Shown here: piece after piece, positions 8,331 to 16,078 of the stretch
How the letters are laid out: each line of letters begins with the position of its first letter
Numbering within the stretch: the stretch's first letter is position 1
From: Lewinellaceae bacterium
GTDB taxonomy: Bacteria; Bacteroidota; Bacteroidia; Chitinophagales; Saprospiraceae
Length of the DNA stretch: 60,585 nucleotides
Direction: 5' to 3'
Assembly: GCA_016711435.1 (NCBI GenBank)
Contig: JADJSY010000039.1
Span: 1-60,585 of the forward strand
Notes under the pieces: model-generated
Databases searched by the model: none
What the model was told of the DNA's origin: nothing
What the model saw: only the letters and a program-made list of their open reading frames with translations
Position numbers and translations under genes: made by a program

Positions 8331-9518
8331 TTTAAGAACCTTGGCGACCAGGTCAGCCGCTTCCTGAAATTCCACGGCGCCCATCACTTCCAGACCGGAT
8401 TCGTCGATAATTTTCTTCGCGATGTCGGCATTGGTGCCTTGCAGGCGTACGATGACCGGTACCGGGATTTGGCCGATAGCCTTATAAGCATCCACGACGC
8501 CCTGTGCAACGCGGTCGCAACGCACGATACCACCGAAGATATTGATCAGGATCGCTTTTACATTCGGGTCTTTCAGGATAAAACGCATGGCATTTTCCAC
8601 ACGTTGCGCATCGGCGGTACCACCCACGTCGAGGAAGTTGGCCGGTTCACCGCCTGATAATTTGATGAGGTCCATCGTTGCCATCGCGAGACCGGCGCCG
8701 TTGACCATACAACCCACATTGCCATCGAGTTTGACATAGTTCAGGTCGTATTGCTGGGCTTCCACATCAGCGGGGTCTTCCTCGGCAGTGTCGCGCAGCG
8801 CTTCGAGGTCTTTGTGGCGGTACAGGGCATTGTCGTCGAGGGTTACTTTGGCGTCGACGGCGATGATGTGGTCGTCGGAAGTTTTGAGGCAGGGGTTGAT
8901 TTCAAACAGGCTGGCATCCGAACCGACGAAAGCGGCGTAAAGTTTTTGTACAAAATCAACCATTTCTTTGAAGGCCGGTCCACTCAAGCCAAAGTTGAAA
9001 GCCACTTTTTGTGCCTGAAACGGGCGCAAACCAATGAGTGGATCAACAAACTCGGTAAAAACCCGGTCGGGCGTTTCTTCAGCCACTTTTTCAATATCCA
9101 TACCGCCGTCGGGCGAGTAGATGATCACATTACCGCCTGAAGCCCGGTCGGTTACAATACTAATATAGTACTCTTTCGGTTCGCTTGCGCCGGGGTAAAA
9201 CACATCCTGCGCCACCAGCACCTTGCTGACCAACTTGCCCTCTGCGGATGTCTGCGGGGTAATGAGCCGCATACCGATCATCGCTCCGGCGATTTCGCCG
9301 GCCTGTTCGGGGCTTTTGGCAAGTTTCACACCGCCGCCTTTGCCACGTCCGCCTGCATGTACCTGCGCTTTCACCACGCACCAGCCGGAGTTGTAGAGTT
9401 CCTTCATTTTGTTGGCGGCATCCACTGCTTCCAGTGCAGTGTAGGCTACAATACCTTCCTGAATTTTTACGCCATATGATTTGAGCAATTCTTTGCCCTG
9501 GTATTCGTGTAGGTTCAT
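8325..9518 (-). CDS. sucC: Succinate-CoA ligase (ADP-forming), beta subunit
   Basis: 397 residues starting at MNLHEYQGKELLKSYG. An in-frame Met 15 codons upstream was rejected because the family begins at this point. SucC forms the alpha-beta complex of the TCA cycle that makes ATP while converting succinyl-CoA to succinate. The ATP-grasp domain is shown by VKAQVHAGGRGKGGGVKLA. The CoA-ligase domain follows with VNGAGLAMATMDL, GGTADAQRVENAM and INIFGGIVRCD. sucD is not in this window, which is common in Bacteroidota. Confidence 0.97.
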   Translation of the reverse strand: MNLHEYQGKELLKSYGVKIQEGIVAYTALEAVDAANKMKELYNSGWCVVKAQVHAGGRGKGGGVKLAKSPEQAGEIAGAMIGMRLITPQTSAEGKLVSKVLVAQDVFYPGASEPKEYYISIVTDRASGGNVIIYSPDGGMDIEKVAEETPDRVFTEFVDPLIGLRPFQAQKVAFNFGLSGPAFKEMVDFVQKLYAAFVGSDASLFEINPCLKTSDDHIIAVDAKVTLDDNALYRHKDLEALRDTAEEDPADVEAQQYDLNYVKLDGNVGCMVNGAGLAMATMDLIKLSGGEPANFLDVGGTADAQRVENAMRFILKDPNVKAILINIFGGIVRCDRVAQGVVDAYKAIGQIPVPVIVRLQGTNADIAKKIIDESGLEVMGAVEFQEAADLVAKVLKK

Positions 9519-9560
9519 CGAATGAGTGAGTGAATGGTTAAGCAGAATGGATGGGGCGCC

Positions 9561-9568
9561 CAAAAGTA
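9561..9568 (-). promoter_or_regulatory. -7 box TACTTTTG upstream of sucC
   Basis: On the minus strand TACTTTTG (TAnnTTTG) lies 42 bp before the sucC start codon. The same octamer precedes the skp pair and der. No matching -33 TTG is evident at standard spacing. Confidence 0.4.
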
Positions 9569-9691
9569 AGACGATTTCATTTTACTATATGGCATCTGTC
9601 TGTTTTTTGAAGCGAAAGTTTTGCATGGCCCGGTTTTTGTATTTCAATTCCAGGGGGTGAATTTTATTTAAATGCTTGAAAAAAGTTAAAA

Positions 9692-9719
9692 TTTGCCAAT
9701 AATAAAATGTATAACTTTG
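9692..9719 (+). promoter_or_regulatory. Candidate promoter of the 9803 gene
   Basis: TTTG (9692-9695) and TAACTTTG (9712-9719) are separated by 16 bp, slightly shorter than the usual 17-23. They lie in an AT-rich stretch about 85 bp upstream of the next start codon. Tentative. Confidence 0.35.
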
Positions 9720-9802
9720 TTTCTGAAAAATATTTTTCTGATTTATTGCGATAAGATAGAATTACAATATTTATCTTGCCACTGCCAAATTAGTCCTTTA
9801 CC

Positions 9803-10213
9803 ATGAGTGCCAAATTAAAAATTGACCGCCAATTCCTGTTTTTACACGGGGATAACCTCGCAGTTTTCAGCGAACGCGTATTGCGCAACACACAAATGTC
9901 GTCAGCCGCCTGTATCCTGGAACGCTTGAGCGCCACCACCGCTTCTCTTCGCAGGGTATTGGCAGATTCTAACCTGAAACGGAAATTGCGTACAGAAGCC
10001 GTTCGTGAAAAAGAAGCGGCTGTTCTGCTATCTTTAGGAGAAATAGCCGATTTTCTGGAAAACAACCTCACGTACAAATCGGACGTTTTTACCTCCGGTT
10101 TCAGGCCGTACACCACACACCGGAAAACATCCGCTACCCGGCTGGAGCAGCGGATGGCTGCAAAACTGGCTCGTTTGGATGAGTCTCGCGTAGAGGAGGT
10201 TATCGAACTGTAA
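9803..10213 (+). CDS. Hypothetical basic helical protein
   Basis: 136 residues, not recognised. The start (MSAKLKIDRQFLFLHGDN) follows a plausible promoter. The sequence is predicted largely helical and basic, with many Arg/Ala/Leu (LERLSATTASLRRVLADSN; KRKLRTEAVREKEAAVL). It lacks a signal peptide, membrane segments and Cys. It ends 14 bp inside the convergent ATPase gene, so the two overlap tail to tail. A regulatory or nucleic-acid-binding role is possible but unsupported. Confidence 0.6.
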   Translation: MSAKLKIDRQFLFLHGDNLAVFSERVLRNTQMSSAACILERLSATTASLRRVLADSNLKRKLRTEAVREKEAAVLLSLGEIADFLENNLTYKSDVFTSGFRPYTTHRKTSATRLEQRMAAKLARLDESRVEEVIEL

Positions 10214-10925
10214 TACCCTCATCGTCAATGAGTTTGCTGTTTAGCACCCGTACGATGCGGGCCGGAAAGTTCTGTAAAATTCTGTAGTCGTGGGTCGCGC
10301 AGAGCACGGCAGTATTGTGTTGTTTGGCGAGGTTGCGCAACAGCGTGAGCACATCATCGCTGGTTTCGGGATCCAGGTTGCCGGTCGGTTCGTCCGCCAG
10401 CAGCAGCATGGGTTTATTGAGCAAAGCCCGCGCAATAACGATGCGTTGCTGTTCGCCGCCGGACAGCTCGTAGGGCATGGAATTTTGTTTCGTCAGCAAA
10501 CCAACTTCCGTAAGTACTTCCTGCATCCGCGCGTTCATTTCCGCTTCATCGGTCCAGCCCGTGGCGCGCAGCACAAACAGCAGGTTCTCTGCCACATTGC
10601 GGTCTGTGAGCAGGTTAAAATCCTGGAATACGATACCCAGTTTGCGCCGGAGCAAGTGGATGTTGTTGCGACTGATTTCCCGCAGGTCGAATCCGGCCAC
10701 TTCTCCATGCCCCGTGTTAAGCGGCAATGCCGCATAAATTGTTTTGAGTAGGCTAGATTTGCCGCTGCCCGTTTTGCCAATGAGGTAGGTAAATTCACCC
10801 TCCCCAATGTTCAGGCTGATGTTTTGCAGGATCACGCTGTTGTCCTGCTGGCAAATGTCGACGTTGCTTAGTTTGACGATAGATTTCAAGCTGCGGTGAT
10901 TAAGGTGATTTTTGTCTGTGGGCAA
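10200..10925 (-). CDS. ftsE: ABC transporter ATPase, FtsE type
   Basis: 241 residues. All ABC ATPase motifs are intact: Walker A GKTGSGKSS, Q-loop VFQDFN, signature LSGGEQQR, Walker B LLLADEPTGNLD and switch His in CATHDYRI. The short length, the 'DFNLLTDRNVAENL' segment and the lack of extra domains match FtsE, the cytoplasmic partner of FtsX in divisome-linked control of peptidoglycan hydrolases. No ftsX is adjacent; Bacteroidota often keep it elsewhere. A LolD-type lipoprotein exporter ATPase is the main alternative. The true start may be a few codons inside (IVKLSNVDI). Confidence 0.8.
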   Translation of the reverse strand: MPTDKNHLNHRSLKSIVKLSNVDICQQDNSVILQNISLNIGEGEFTYLIGKTGSGKSSLLKTIYAALPLNTGHGEVAGFDLREISRNNIHLLRRKLGIVFQDFNLLTDRNVAENLLFVLRATGWTDEAEMNARMQEVLTEVGLLTKQNSMPYELSGGEQQRIVIARALLNKPMLLLADEPTGNLDPETSDDVLTLLRNLAKQHNTAVLCATHDYRILQNFPARIVRVLNSKLIDDEGITVR

Positions 10926-10969
10926 AAGTCCTGATTTTTATTGGGATTTTTTCCCACGTAGAGAGAAGG

Positions 10970-11241
10970 CACACGGATTTAAAGGATTGGACACGGATTT
11001 TGCGCTTCGCGCTCGTAGGAATAATTGCAACACGGATTGGGCGGATGACGCGGATTTACGCGGATTTCCCCGATTTAGAGTTGACACGGATAAACTAATA
11101 TTTACATATTTAGAAAAATAGCAGGTCAACTCTAAAGCGGGAAAATCCGCGTTCATCCGCCTCATCCGTCCAATCCGCGTTGCCATTATTCCTACGAGCG
11201 CGAAGCGCGAAAATCCGTGTCCAATCCTTTCAATCCGTGTT
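10970..11241. repeat. Large inverted repeat of the ACACGGATT family
   Basis: Arms of about 115 bp face each other around a core of about 40 bp. They contain several ACACGGATT / AATCCGTGT units, CGCGCTTCGCGC-type sequence and TAGAGTTGAC / GTCAACTCTA. Arm identity is high but imperfect. It separates ftsE from dapB. The same AACACGGATT...GGATTRGACACGG phrase recurs at about 32544-32578, 44898-44935, 45030-45065 and 52260-52295. Confidence 0.85.
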
Positions 11242-11266
11242 CCATTACTCTACGGAAAAGTCCAAA

Positions 11267-11986
11267 TCACAGCCCCAGCACATCCCCCATCCCGTAACAC
11301 CCTCTTTTCCCTAAAATCCACTGCGCAGCCAGCAAGGCGCCACCCGCAAATCCCATGCGGGAATGCGCGCGGTGTTCGATGGTAATTTCATCCATTTCGC
11401 TGTGCCATTGTACAATATGTGTACCAGGCACTTCGCCTTCCCGTATGGCGGTCACGGGCACCTCGTCCGTCCCGGGTGGGGTAGGGGACAGCGCCCAGCC
11501 TTCTGTGCGATTATTGTTCGCAATAAGTTCATGGACAAGGGTTAATGCGGTACCGCTTGGCGCATCCAATTTGTGGATATGGTGTATTTCGGTCAGCGCC
11601 GGGCGGTATTCGGGCCGCTCCTGCATCAGTTGCGCCAGGTACCGGTTGAGTGCAAAAAATAGGTTGACGCCGATGCTGAAATTGGAAGCCCACAGCAATG
11701 CGCCCTGTTGTTTCAGGCAATATGCCCGCGCTTCGGACAGTTGTTCGTTCCAGCCGGTGGTGCCGCAGACGACCGGCACGTCCGCCTGCAGGCAAAGCAT
11801 CACATTTTCAAAAGCCGCTTCCGGGCGACTGAATTCAATTACCACATCGGCTTGCCTGAGCAGGGCCTGATTCAGGGTTTCCCGATTGTCGCGGGTGATG
11901 CGCCAGGCTATTTCCATGCCCTGTGCAAGTGCGATTTGTTCGATTGCCCGGCCCATTTTGCCGTATCCGAGTAGTCCGATTTGCAT
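11267..11986 (-). CDS. dapB: 4-hydroxy-tetrahydrodipicolinate reductase
   Basis: 239 residues. DapB reduces hydroxy-tetrahydrodipicolinate with NAD(P)H in lysine and meso-diaminopimelate synthesis, so it supports peptidoglycan. The N-terminal nucleotide-binding fold opens with MQIGLLGYGKMGRAI. The catalytic signature HHIHKLDAPSGTA, with its His and Lys, is intact, followed by the substrate-domain piece GFAGGALLAAQWIL. It is shorter than the E. coli enzyme, as usual in Bacteroidota. The start codon abuts a GTCGTGA repeat block. Confidence 0.95.
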   Translation of the reverse strand: MQIGLLGYGKMGRAIEQIALAQGMEIAWRITRDNRETLNQALLRQADVVIEFSRPEAAFENVMLCLQADVPVVCGTTGWNEQLSEARAYCLKQQGALLWASNFSIGVNLFFALNRYLAQLMQERPEYRPALTEIHHIHKLDAPSGTALTLVHELIANNNRTEGWALSPTPPGTDEVPVTAIREGEVPGTHIVQWHSEMDEITIEHRAHSRMGFAGGALLAAQWILGKRGCYGMGDVLGL

Positions 11987-11987
11987 T

Positions 11988-12049
11988 GTCGTGAGTCGTG
12001 AGTGGTGAGTCGTGAGTCGTGAGTGGTGAGTCGTGAATCGTGAGTTGTG
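11988..12049 (+). repeat. Tandem GTCGTGA/GTGGTGA heptamers
   Basis: About nine units of GTCGTGA with GTGGTGA and ATCGTGA variants fill the whole gap between the dapB start (11986) and the yraN stop (12051-12053). No complementary arm is nearby, so this is a single-arm member of the heptamer family. Confidence 0.9.
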
Positions 12050-12050
12050 C

Positions 12051-12383
12051 TCAGGTTGGGAAGAAGGCGTCTTCGATGTGTCTGATTTCCAGTACCTGTT
12101 CGTTTTTCATCAGGATAGCGATGATATCGAAACGTATTTCCCAGTCGTAATCGATCTGTTCCATATAAATGCCGGCTGTACGCGCCAGGAGGTCTTGTTT
12201 TTTGAGGCCTACGGCGTCTTCCGGGCCGCCGAATCCGTCGCCGGACCGGGTTTTGACTTCTACAAAAACGAGTAGTCGTTCATTGGCCCAGGCGATAATG
12301 TCAATTTCACCCCGACCTGCTCTAAAATTGAGCGCAACCACCCGGTATCCTTTTTGGGCGGTGATCCAGTTTTCGGGTCCAGG
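12051..12383 (-). pseudogene. yraN: YraN family (UPF0102) nuclease-like protein, N-terminus broken
   Basis: The conserved body ENWITAQKGYRVVALNFR / AGRGEIDIIAW / FVEVKTRSG is a YraN-type restriction-endonuclease-like core (E-I-D...E-V-K). It runs to the TGA at 12051-12053. In frame, the family match extends upstream only to an in-frame TGA at 12384-12386, with no start codon before it except a GTG at 12341 that would cut into the fold. A plausible N-terminus (QRRKRVAAESIA), preceded by AAGGAG, lies in another frame just upstream. An indel is therefore likely. In vivo function of the family is unclear; a DNA-processing role is suspected. Confidence 0.65.
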
Positions 12384-12448
12384 TCAAAGGATATCGGGGC
12401 GATGGATTCAGCTGCAACCCGTTTTCTCCGCTGCAGATTTTCGCTCCT

Positions 12449-13685
12449 TCAGGGAAATTTGGTCAGGCTCACGGATGAACCAAGCAAATACTTCTTCCTG
12501 ATCTCCTTAAACAACCGCAGTTCGTATTGCCAGCTCGCCCGTATTTCCGCTTCCGATTTCCGGGCAATAATTTGTTCGCGGAGCGTACTGTTGCCGGCCA
12601 GCAGGTCGAAAAAGTGATTGGCCAGAAAAAAAGTTTCCGGGTTGGGAACGCACTCGTAAAAATCGAGCAAAAGGGCCAGATTGAGCGAATGAATCTGGCG
12701 CAGGGTATCCATAGGGATGCTGCGAAAATCTTTTTCCGAAGCAAACTTTTCCTTCCTGGGGTGGGTATTTTGCGGCGAAACCGCGCCGTGGTATAAATGA
12801 AAAACTGCTGTCGGGGTATCCGGGATGACCGACCATTTGGAAGGGAGCGGGTGTTCCGCGGGCCAGGCTGACCTCTGTGCCTTCAAAAAAACAAAGACTT
12901 GGATACAACAGCGCAGCGCGGGTATTGGGAAGATTGGGCGATGTGCCGACGGGCAAATCATAAGGCGTTCGGTGGGTGTAGTTTTTGCACGGAATAACCT
13001 GCAAATTAATCTTGTCCGCCTGTCCGATCCAGTATTCGCCGGCAAAAAGACGGGCCAGTTCGCCGATGGTACAGCCATGCACGACGGGTAAAGGCGCGAT
13101 GCCTACAAAAGAGGAAAAGCGCGTATCCAGCACCGGCCCGTCGACGTAGTGGCCATTTGGATTGGGTCGATCCAGGATGATGACCTGCTTGCCTTGTTCG
13201 GCGCAGGCTTCCATGACGTAAAACAGGGTGCTGATGTAGGTATAAAAACGGGCGCCCACATCCTGAATATCAAATACGACCACATCGATCCCTTCGAGGT
13301 CATCGCGACCGGGTTTTTTCTTTCTGCCGTAAAGCGAAACAATCGGGATGCCGGTGCGGATATCCGATCCGTCCCGAACCGTTTCACCGGCATCTTCCGC
13401 GCCCCGAAAACCGTGTTCCGGTGCAAAAATGCGCACCACGCAAGCGCCGATATCGTACAGGGTGTCGACCAAATGGGTATTGCCAACTAAGGAAGAGTGG
13501 TTGACAACCAATGCCGCCTGTTTGTCGCAAAGCAAATGCAGCAGTTCTTCCATTTGTTCCGCTCCAACGATAACGCGTTGATTTTCAAGCATTTTTGCTT
13601 GTGAAAACGCAGGAATTATCCAGAACGAAAAGGCGGCGGCAAAAAAATATTTCAAGTACATCAATTTCAAAACGGACTTTTTCAA
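12449..13685 (-). pseudogene. namZ: DUF1343 / NamZ-type exo-beta-N-acetylmuramidase, frameshifted
   Basis: The first ~310 residues are a clear DUF1343 protein with a signal sequence (LKYFFAAAFSFWIIPAFS) and the motifs FAPEHGFRGAEDAG, VVFDIQDVGARFYTY and ILDRPNPNGHYVDG. Family members cleave terminal N-acetylmuramic acid from peptidoglycan fragments for recycling. At a T5 tract (12731-12735) the frame changes. The conserved C-terminus (KDFRSIPMDTLRQIHS, FFDLLAGNSTLREQI, EIRASWQYEL, KKYLL) continues in another frame to 12449. Deleting one base restores a normal full-length enzyme, so this may be a sequencing indel rather than a dead gene. Confidence 0.85.
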
Positions 13686-13765
13686 ACAATTCGTGTTTAC
13701 TGTTATATGTTTGCAAATGCTTTGCTGAATGTTGATGCGATTGCCCCCACTGGTGGAGATATGAT

Positions 13766-13878
13766 ATCAACCTTCATCAACCCTCATCAACCTTCATCAA
13801 CCTCATCAACTCTTATCAACCTCATCAACCTCATCAACCCTTATAAACCTTCATCAACCTCATCACCTTCATCAACCA
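13766..13878 (+). repeat. Tandem (T/C)TCATCAACC-type repeat upstream of nuclease gene
   Basis: About eleven imperfect units of CTTCATCAACC / CTCATCAACC run up to the start of the nuclease gene. They are in frame with it without a stop, so a long ORF beginning at 13707 appears to encode a Ser/Thr/Pro/Asn-rich N-terminus. Other elements in the window show such repeats at gene borders, so this is more likely 5' untranslated DNA. Confidence 0.8.
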
Positions 13879-13886
13879 ACCAGATT

Positions 13887-15269
13887 GTGTACGCCATTAT
13901 CGACGTTGAAACCACCGGTGGGCAGGCCCGTTACGAGCGAATCACCGAGATTGCAATCGTTTTGCACGATGGCAACCGGGTCGTCGATACGTTTTCGACG
14001 CTATTGAACCCGGAGCGCAGCATTCCCTGGAATATCACGCGATTGACGGGTATTTCCGATGAAATGGTCGCCGACGCGCCCAAATTTTACGAAGTGGCGA
14101 AACAAATCGTACAGATGACCGAAGGTGCGATTTTTGTGGCGCACAATGTTGCTTTCGATTACAGTTTTGTACGCGAAGAGTTTGCGCGACTGGGTTTTAC
14201 CTTCACCAGAAAACAACTTTGCACTGTCCGGCTTACCCGAAAAGTGTTTCCCGGCCTGGCCAGTTACAGCCTGAGCAACCTGAAACAACACTTTGGAATC
14301 CGGGCCGCGCGCAGCCACAGAGCGCTCGACGATACCCTGGCAACCGTCAATATTTTCGAACGCATCCTCGCAGAACAAGAGGGTGATACTGTCCGGCAAT
14401 TCATCAATCACGGCATAAAGGAAACCAAACTTCCGAAAAATATTACACTCGAACGCCTGCATGAAGTGCCGGAGGTTTGCGGGGTGTATTATTTGCACGA
14501 CGAAAAAGGAGACGTCATCTATGTCGGTAAAAGCCTGAACATCCGCAAACGCCTGTTCGAGCATTTTGCCGATTTCTCTCCCAAAGGTGAAAAATTGCGC
14601 AATGGCGTGTCCGATATCAGTTATGAGGCGACCGGCAGCGAACTGGTGGCGCTGTTGCACGAAAGCGCTGAAATCAAACGCCTGCAGCCGCAGGTGAACA
14701 GGGCGCAACGCACCCGCAATTTTGCAGGTGGTATTTTTACTTACCTCGACCAGGGCGGTTACCGCTGTTTTGCTGTTGGAAAACGCACTGCGCGCAATGC
14801 CCAACACCTGGATTTGGTGGCGGACTACCCGAAAGTAGACAGCGCCCGCATGCACCTGCAGAGTGTGGTGCGGCAATACGAACTCTGTTATCGCCTGAGC
14901 AACCTCGATGCTTCTGACCATGCCTGTTTTCATTATTCCATCAAAAAATGCCGGGGCGCCTGTATCGGACGTGAAGCGCCGGAAACGTACAATGAACGGG
15001 TGGAGGAAGCCATGCTCGTACTAAATAAAAGATTGTCAGGCAATTACCTTATTATTGAACAAGGCCGGACAGAAGCAGAAAAAGCGGTCGTCGGGGTGCA
15101 AAACGGTGCCTATGTAGGCTATGGTTTTGTGGATCACCAGGACGGTTTCATCAGCGCCGAGGATTTGCTCGAAGCACTTTCCCCGCCTTTAATACAAGAC
15201 CCCGATGCCGCCCGTATTATCCGGGTTTATATAGAAGGACGAAAATCTGCGCAAATAATCAAATTTTAA
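13887..15269 (+). CDS. DEDDh exonuclease fused to a GIY-YIG (UvrC-like) nuclease
   Basis: 460 residues from the GTG at 13887 (V/M-YAIIDVETTGG), where homologues start; the frame is open back to 13707 through a tandem repeat. Residues about 1-165 are a DnaQ-like 3'-5' exonuclease: D-x-E in IDVETTG, AHNVAFDYSF, and SHRALDDTLA with the catalytic His and Asp. From about residue 190 comes a GIY-YIG domain (GVYYLHDEKGDVIYVGKS) and a UvrC/Cho-like C-terminus. The architecture is common in Bacteroidota and is linked to DNA repair. It overlaps the convergent aquaporin gene by 11 bp. Confidence 0.88.
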   Translation: MYAIIDVETTGGQARYERITEIAIVLHDGNRVVDTFSTLLNPERSIPWNITRLTGISDEMVADAPKFYEVAKQIVQMTEGAIFVAHNVAFDYSFVREEFARLGFTFTRKQLCTVRLTRKVFPGLASYSLSNLKQHFGIRAARSHRALDDTLATVNIFERILAEQEGDTVRQFINHGIKETKLPKNITLERLHEVPEVCGVYYLHDEKGDVIYVGKSLNIRKRLFEHFADFSPKGEKLRNGVSDISYEATGSELVALLHESAEIKRLQPQVNRAQRTRNFAGGIFTYLDQGGYRCFAVGKRTARNAQHLDLVADYPKVDSARMHLQSVVRQYELCYRLSNLDASDHACFHYSIKKCRGACIGREAPETYNERVEEAMLVLNKRLSGNYLIIEQGRTEAEKAVVGVQNGAYVGYGFVDHQDGFISAEDLLEALSPPLIQDPDAARIIRVYIEGRKSAQIIKF

Positions 15270-15906
15270 ATTCATCCTGTTGCACCCTGTCCGCCAGGTA
15301 AAAAACAGAAGCCGTAGCTCCTGCGCCGAGCAGCGGCCCGACCACATACAAGACAAGATCGCTCCAGAAAGCCATACCCGCAATCATATAGGCGATGGCT
15401 ATGGCGGGGTTGAACAGCGCACCGCTGATGTCGCGGAAAGCCACACCCAGCCCCAGTACGATCATTCCGATCAGCAGGCTGCTGCGGGTGGCATTTTCAT
15501 TTTTAAGTACGGCGCTGAGCACAGCTGTTGACCAGGCCAAAGCACCCAGAAATTCCGCAATCGTGGCCGGCAATCCCGCATTTTGGCGCGGTTCGATCTC
15601 CGGGATGGATTCCAGACTGCTCTGCATTAGAAAAACAGCAATACTGCCCGCGAACACAGCGCCCAAGCCTTGTGCTGCAAGGTAATACAGGATATTTCCG
15701 CGTTCCATTTTCCCGCGTATCAGCAGCGCCAGCGATACAACCGGATTGTAATGCGCGCCTGAAATATCCCAACCGATACCAGTCAGGCCGATCAGAACAG
15801 CCCCGATGGCTAATGGCGCCAGGGCGCTGTAATTTCCCGAAGTGGCCAAAATGGCCGTAAGTGACAGAAAAAATGTTCCGATAAACTCAGTCAGATATTT
15901 ATTCAT
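15259..15906 (-). CDS. Aquaporin / MIP-family channel with one NPV box
   Basis: 215 residues, six membrane segments. MIP channels let water or small neutral solutes such as glycerol cross the inner membrane. The first half carries SGAHYNPVVSLALL, with NPV instead of NPA. The second half carries SGALFNPAIAIAY with a canonical NPA. Arg of the selectivity filter is not at the usual place after the second NPA (NPAIAIAY), so substrate choice is hard to predict. The gene ends inside the convergent nuclease gene. Confidence 0.88.
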   Translation of the reverse strand: MNKYLTEFIGTFFLSLTAILATSGNYSALAPLAIGAVLIGLTGIGWDISGAHYNPVVSLALLIRGKMERGNILYYLAAQGLGAVFAGSIAVFLMQSSLESIPEIEPRQNAGLPATIAEFLGALAWSTAVLSAVLKNENATRSSLLIGMIVLGLGVAFRDISGALFNPAIAIAYMIAGMAFWSDLVLYVVGPLLGAGATASVFYLADRVQQDEFKI

Positions 15907-15956
15907 GGGCGGATAAAAATTAGGTGCATTTTTGCCGGGCGAATGTAAGGGAAATT

Positions 15957-16060
15957 AGTGTTTGGTGTTTGGTGTTTAGTGTTTCGGGCACTCCGCCCAA
16001 GCCGCACACTGTTGCCAAAGGCGAAGCGTCCCAAACACTAAACACCAAACACTAAACACG
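15957..16060. repeat. GTGTTTGG-armed palindrome
   Basis: The left arm GTGTTTGGTGTTTGGTGTTT continues into AGTGTTTCGGGC. It pairs with GTCCCAAACACTAAACACCA continuing into AACACTAAACACG on the right, around a core with an AGGCGAAGCG hairpin. It fills the gap between the divergent aquaporin and S9 peptidase genes. Confidence 0.85.
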
Positions 16061-16078
16061 TAAAAAAACACCTGACTC

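Noticed and set aside
13766..13878. Possible CRISPR array (repeated TCATCAACC)
   Set aside because: Units are about 10 bp, directly tandem and without spacers; no cas gene nearby.
14001..14933. 310-residue minus-strand ORF
   Set aside because: Antisense to the DEDDh/GIY-YIG nuclease gene, which carries intact catalytic motifs.
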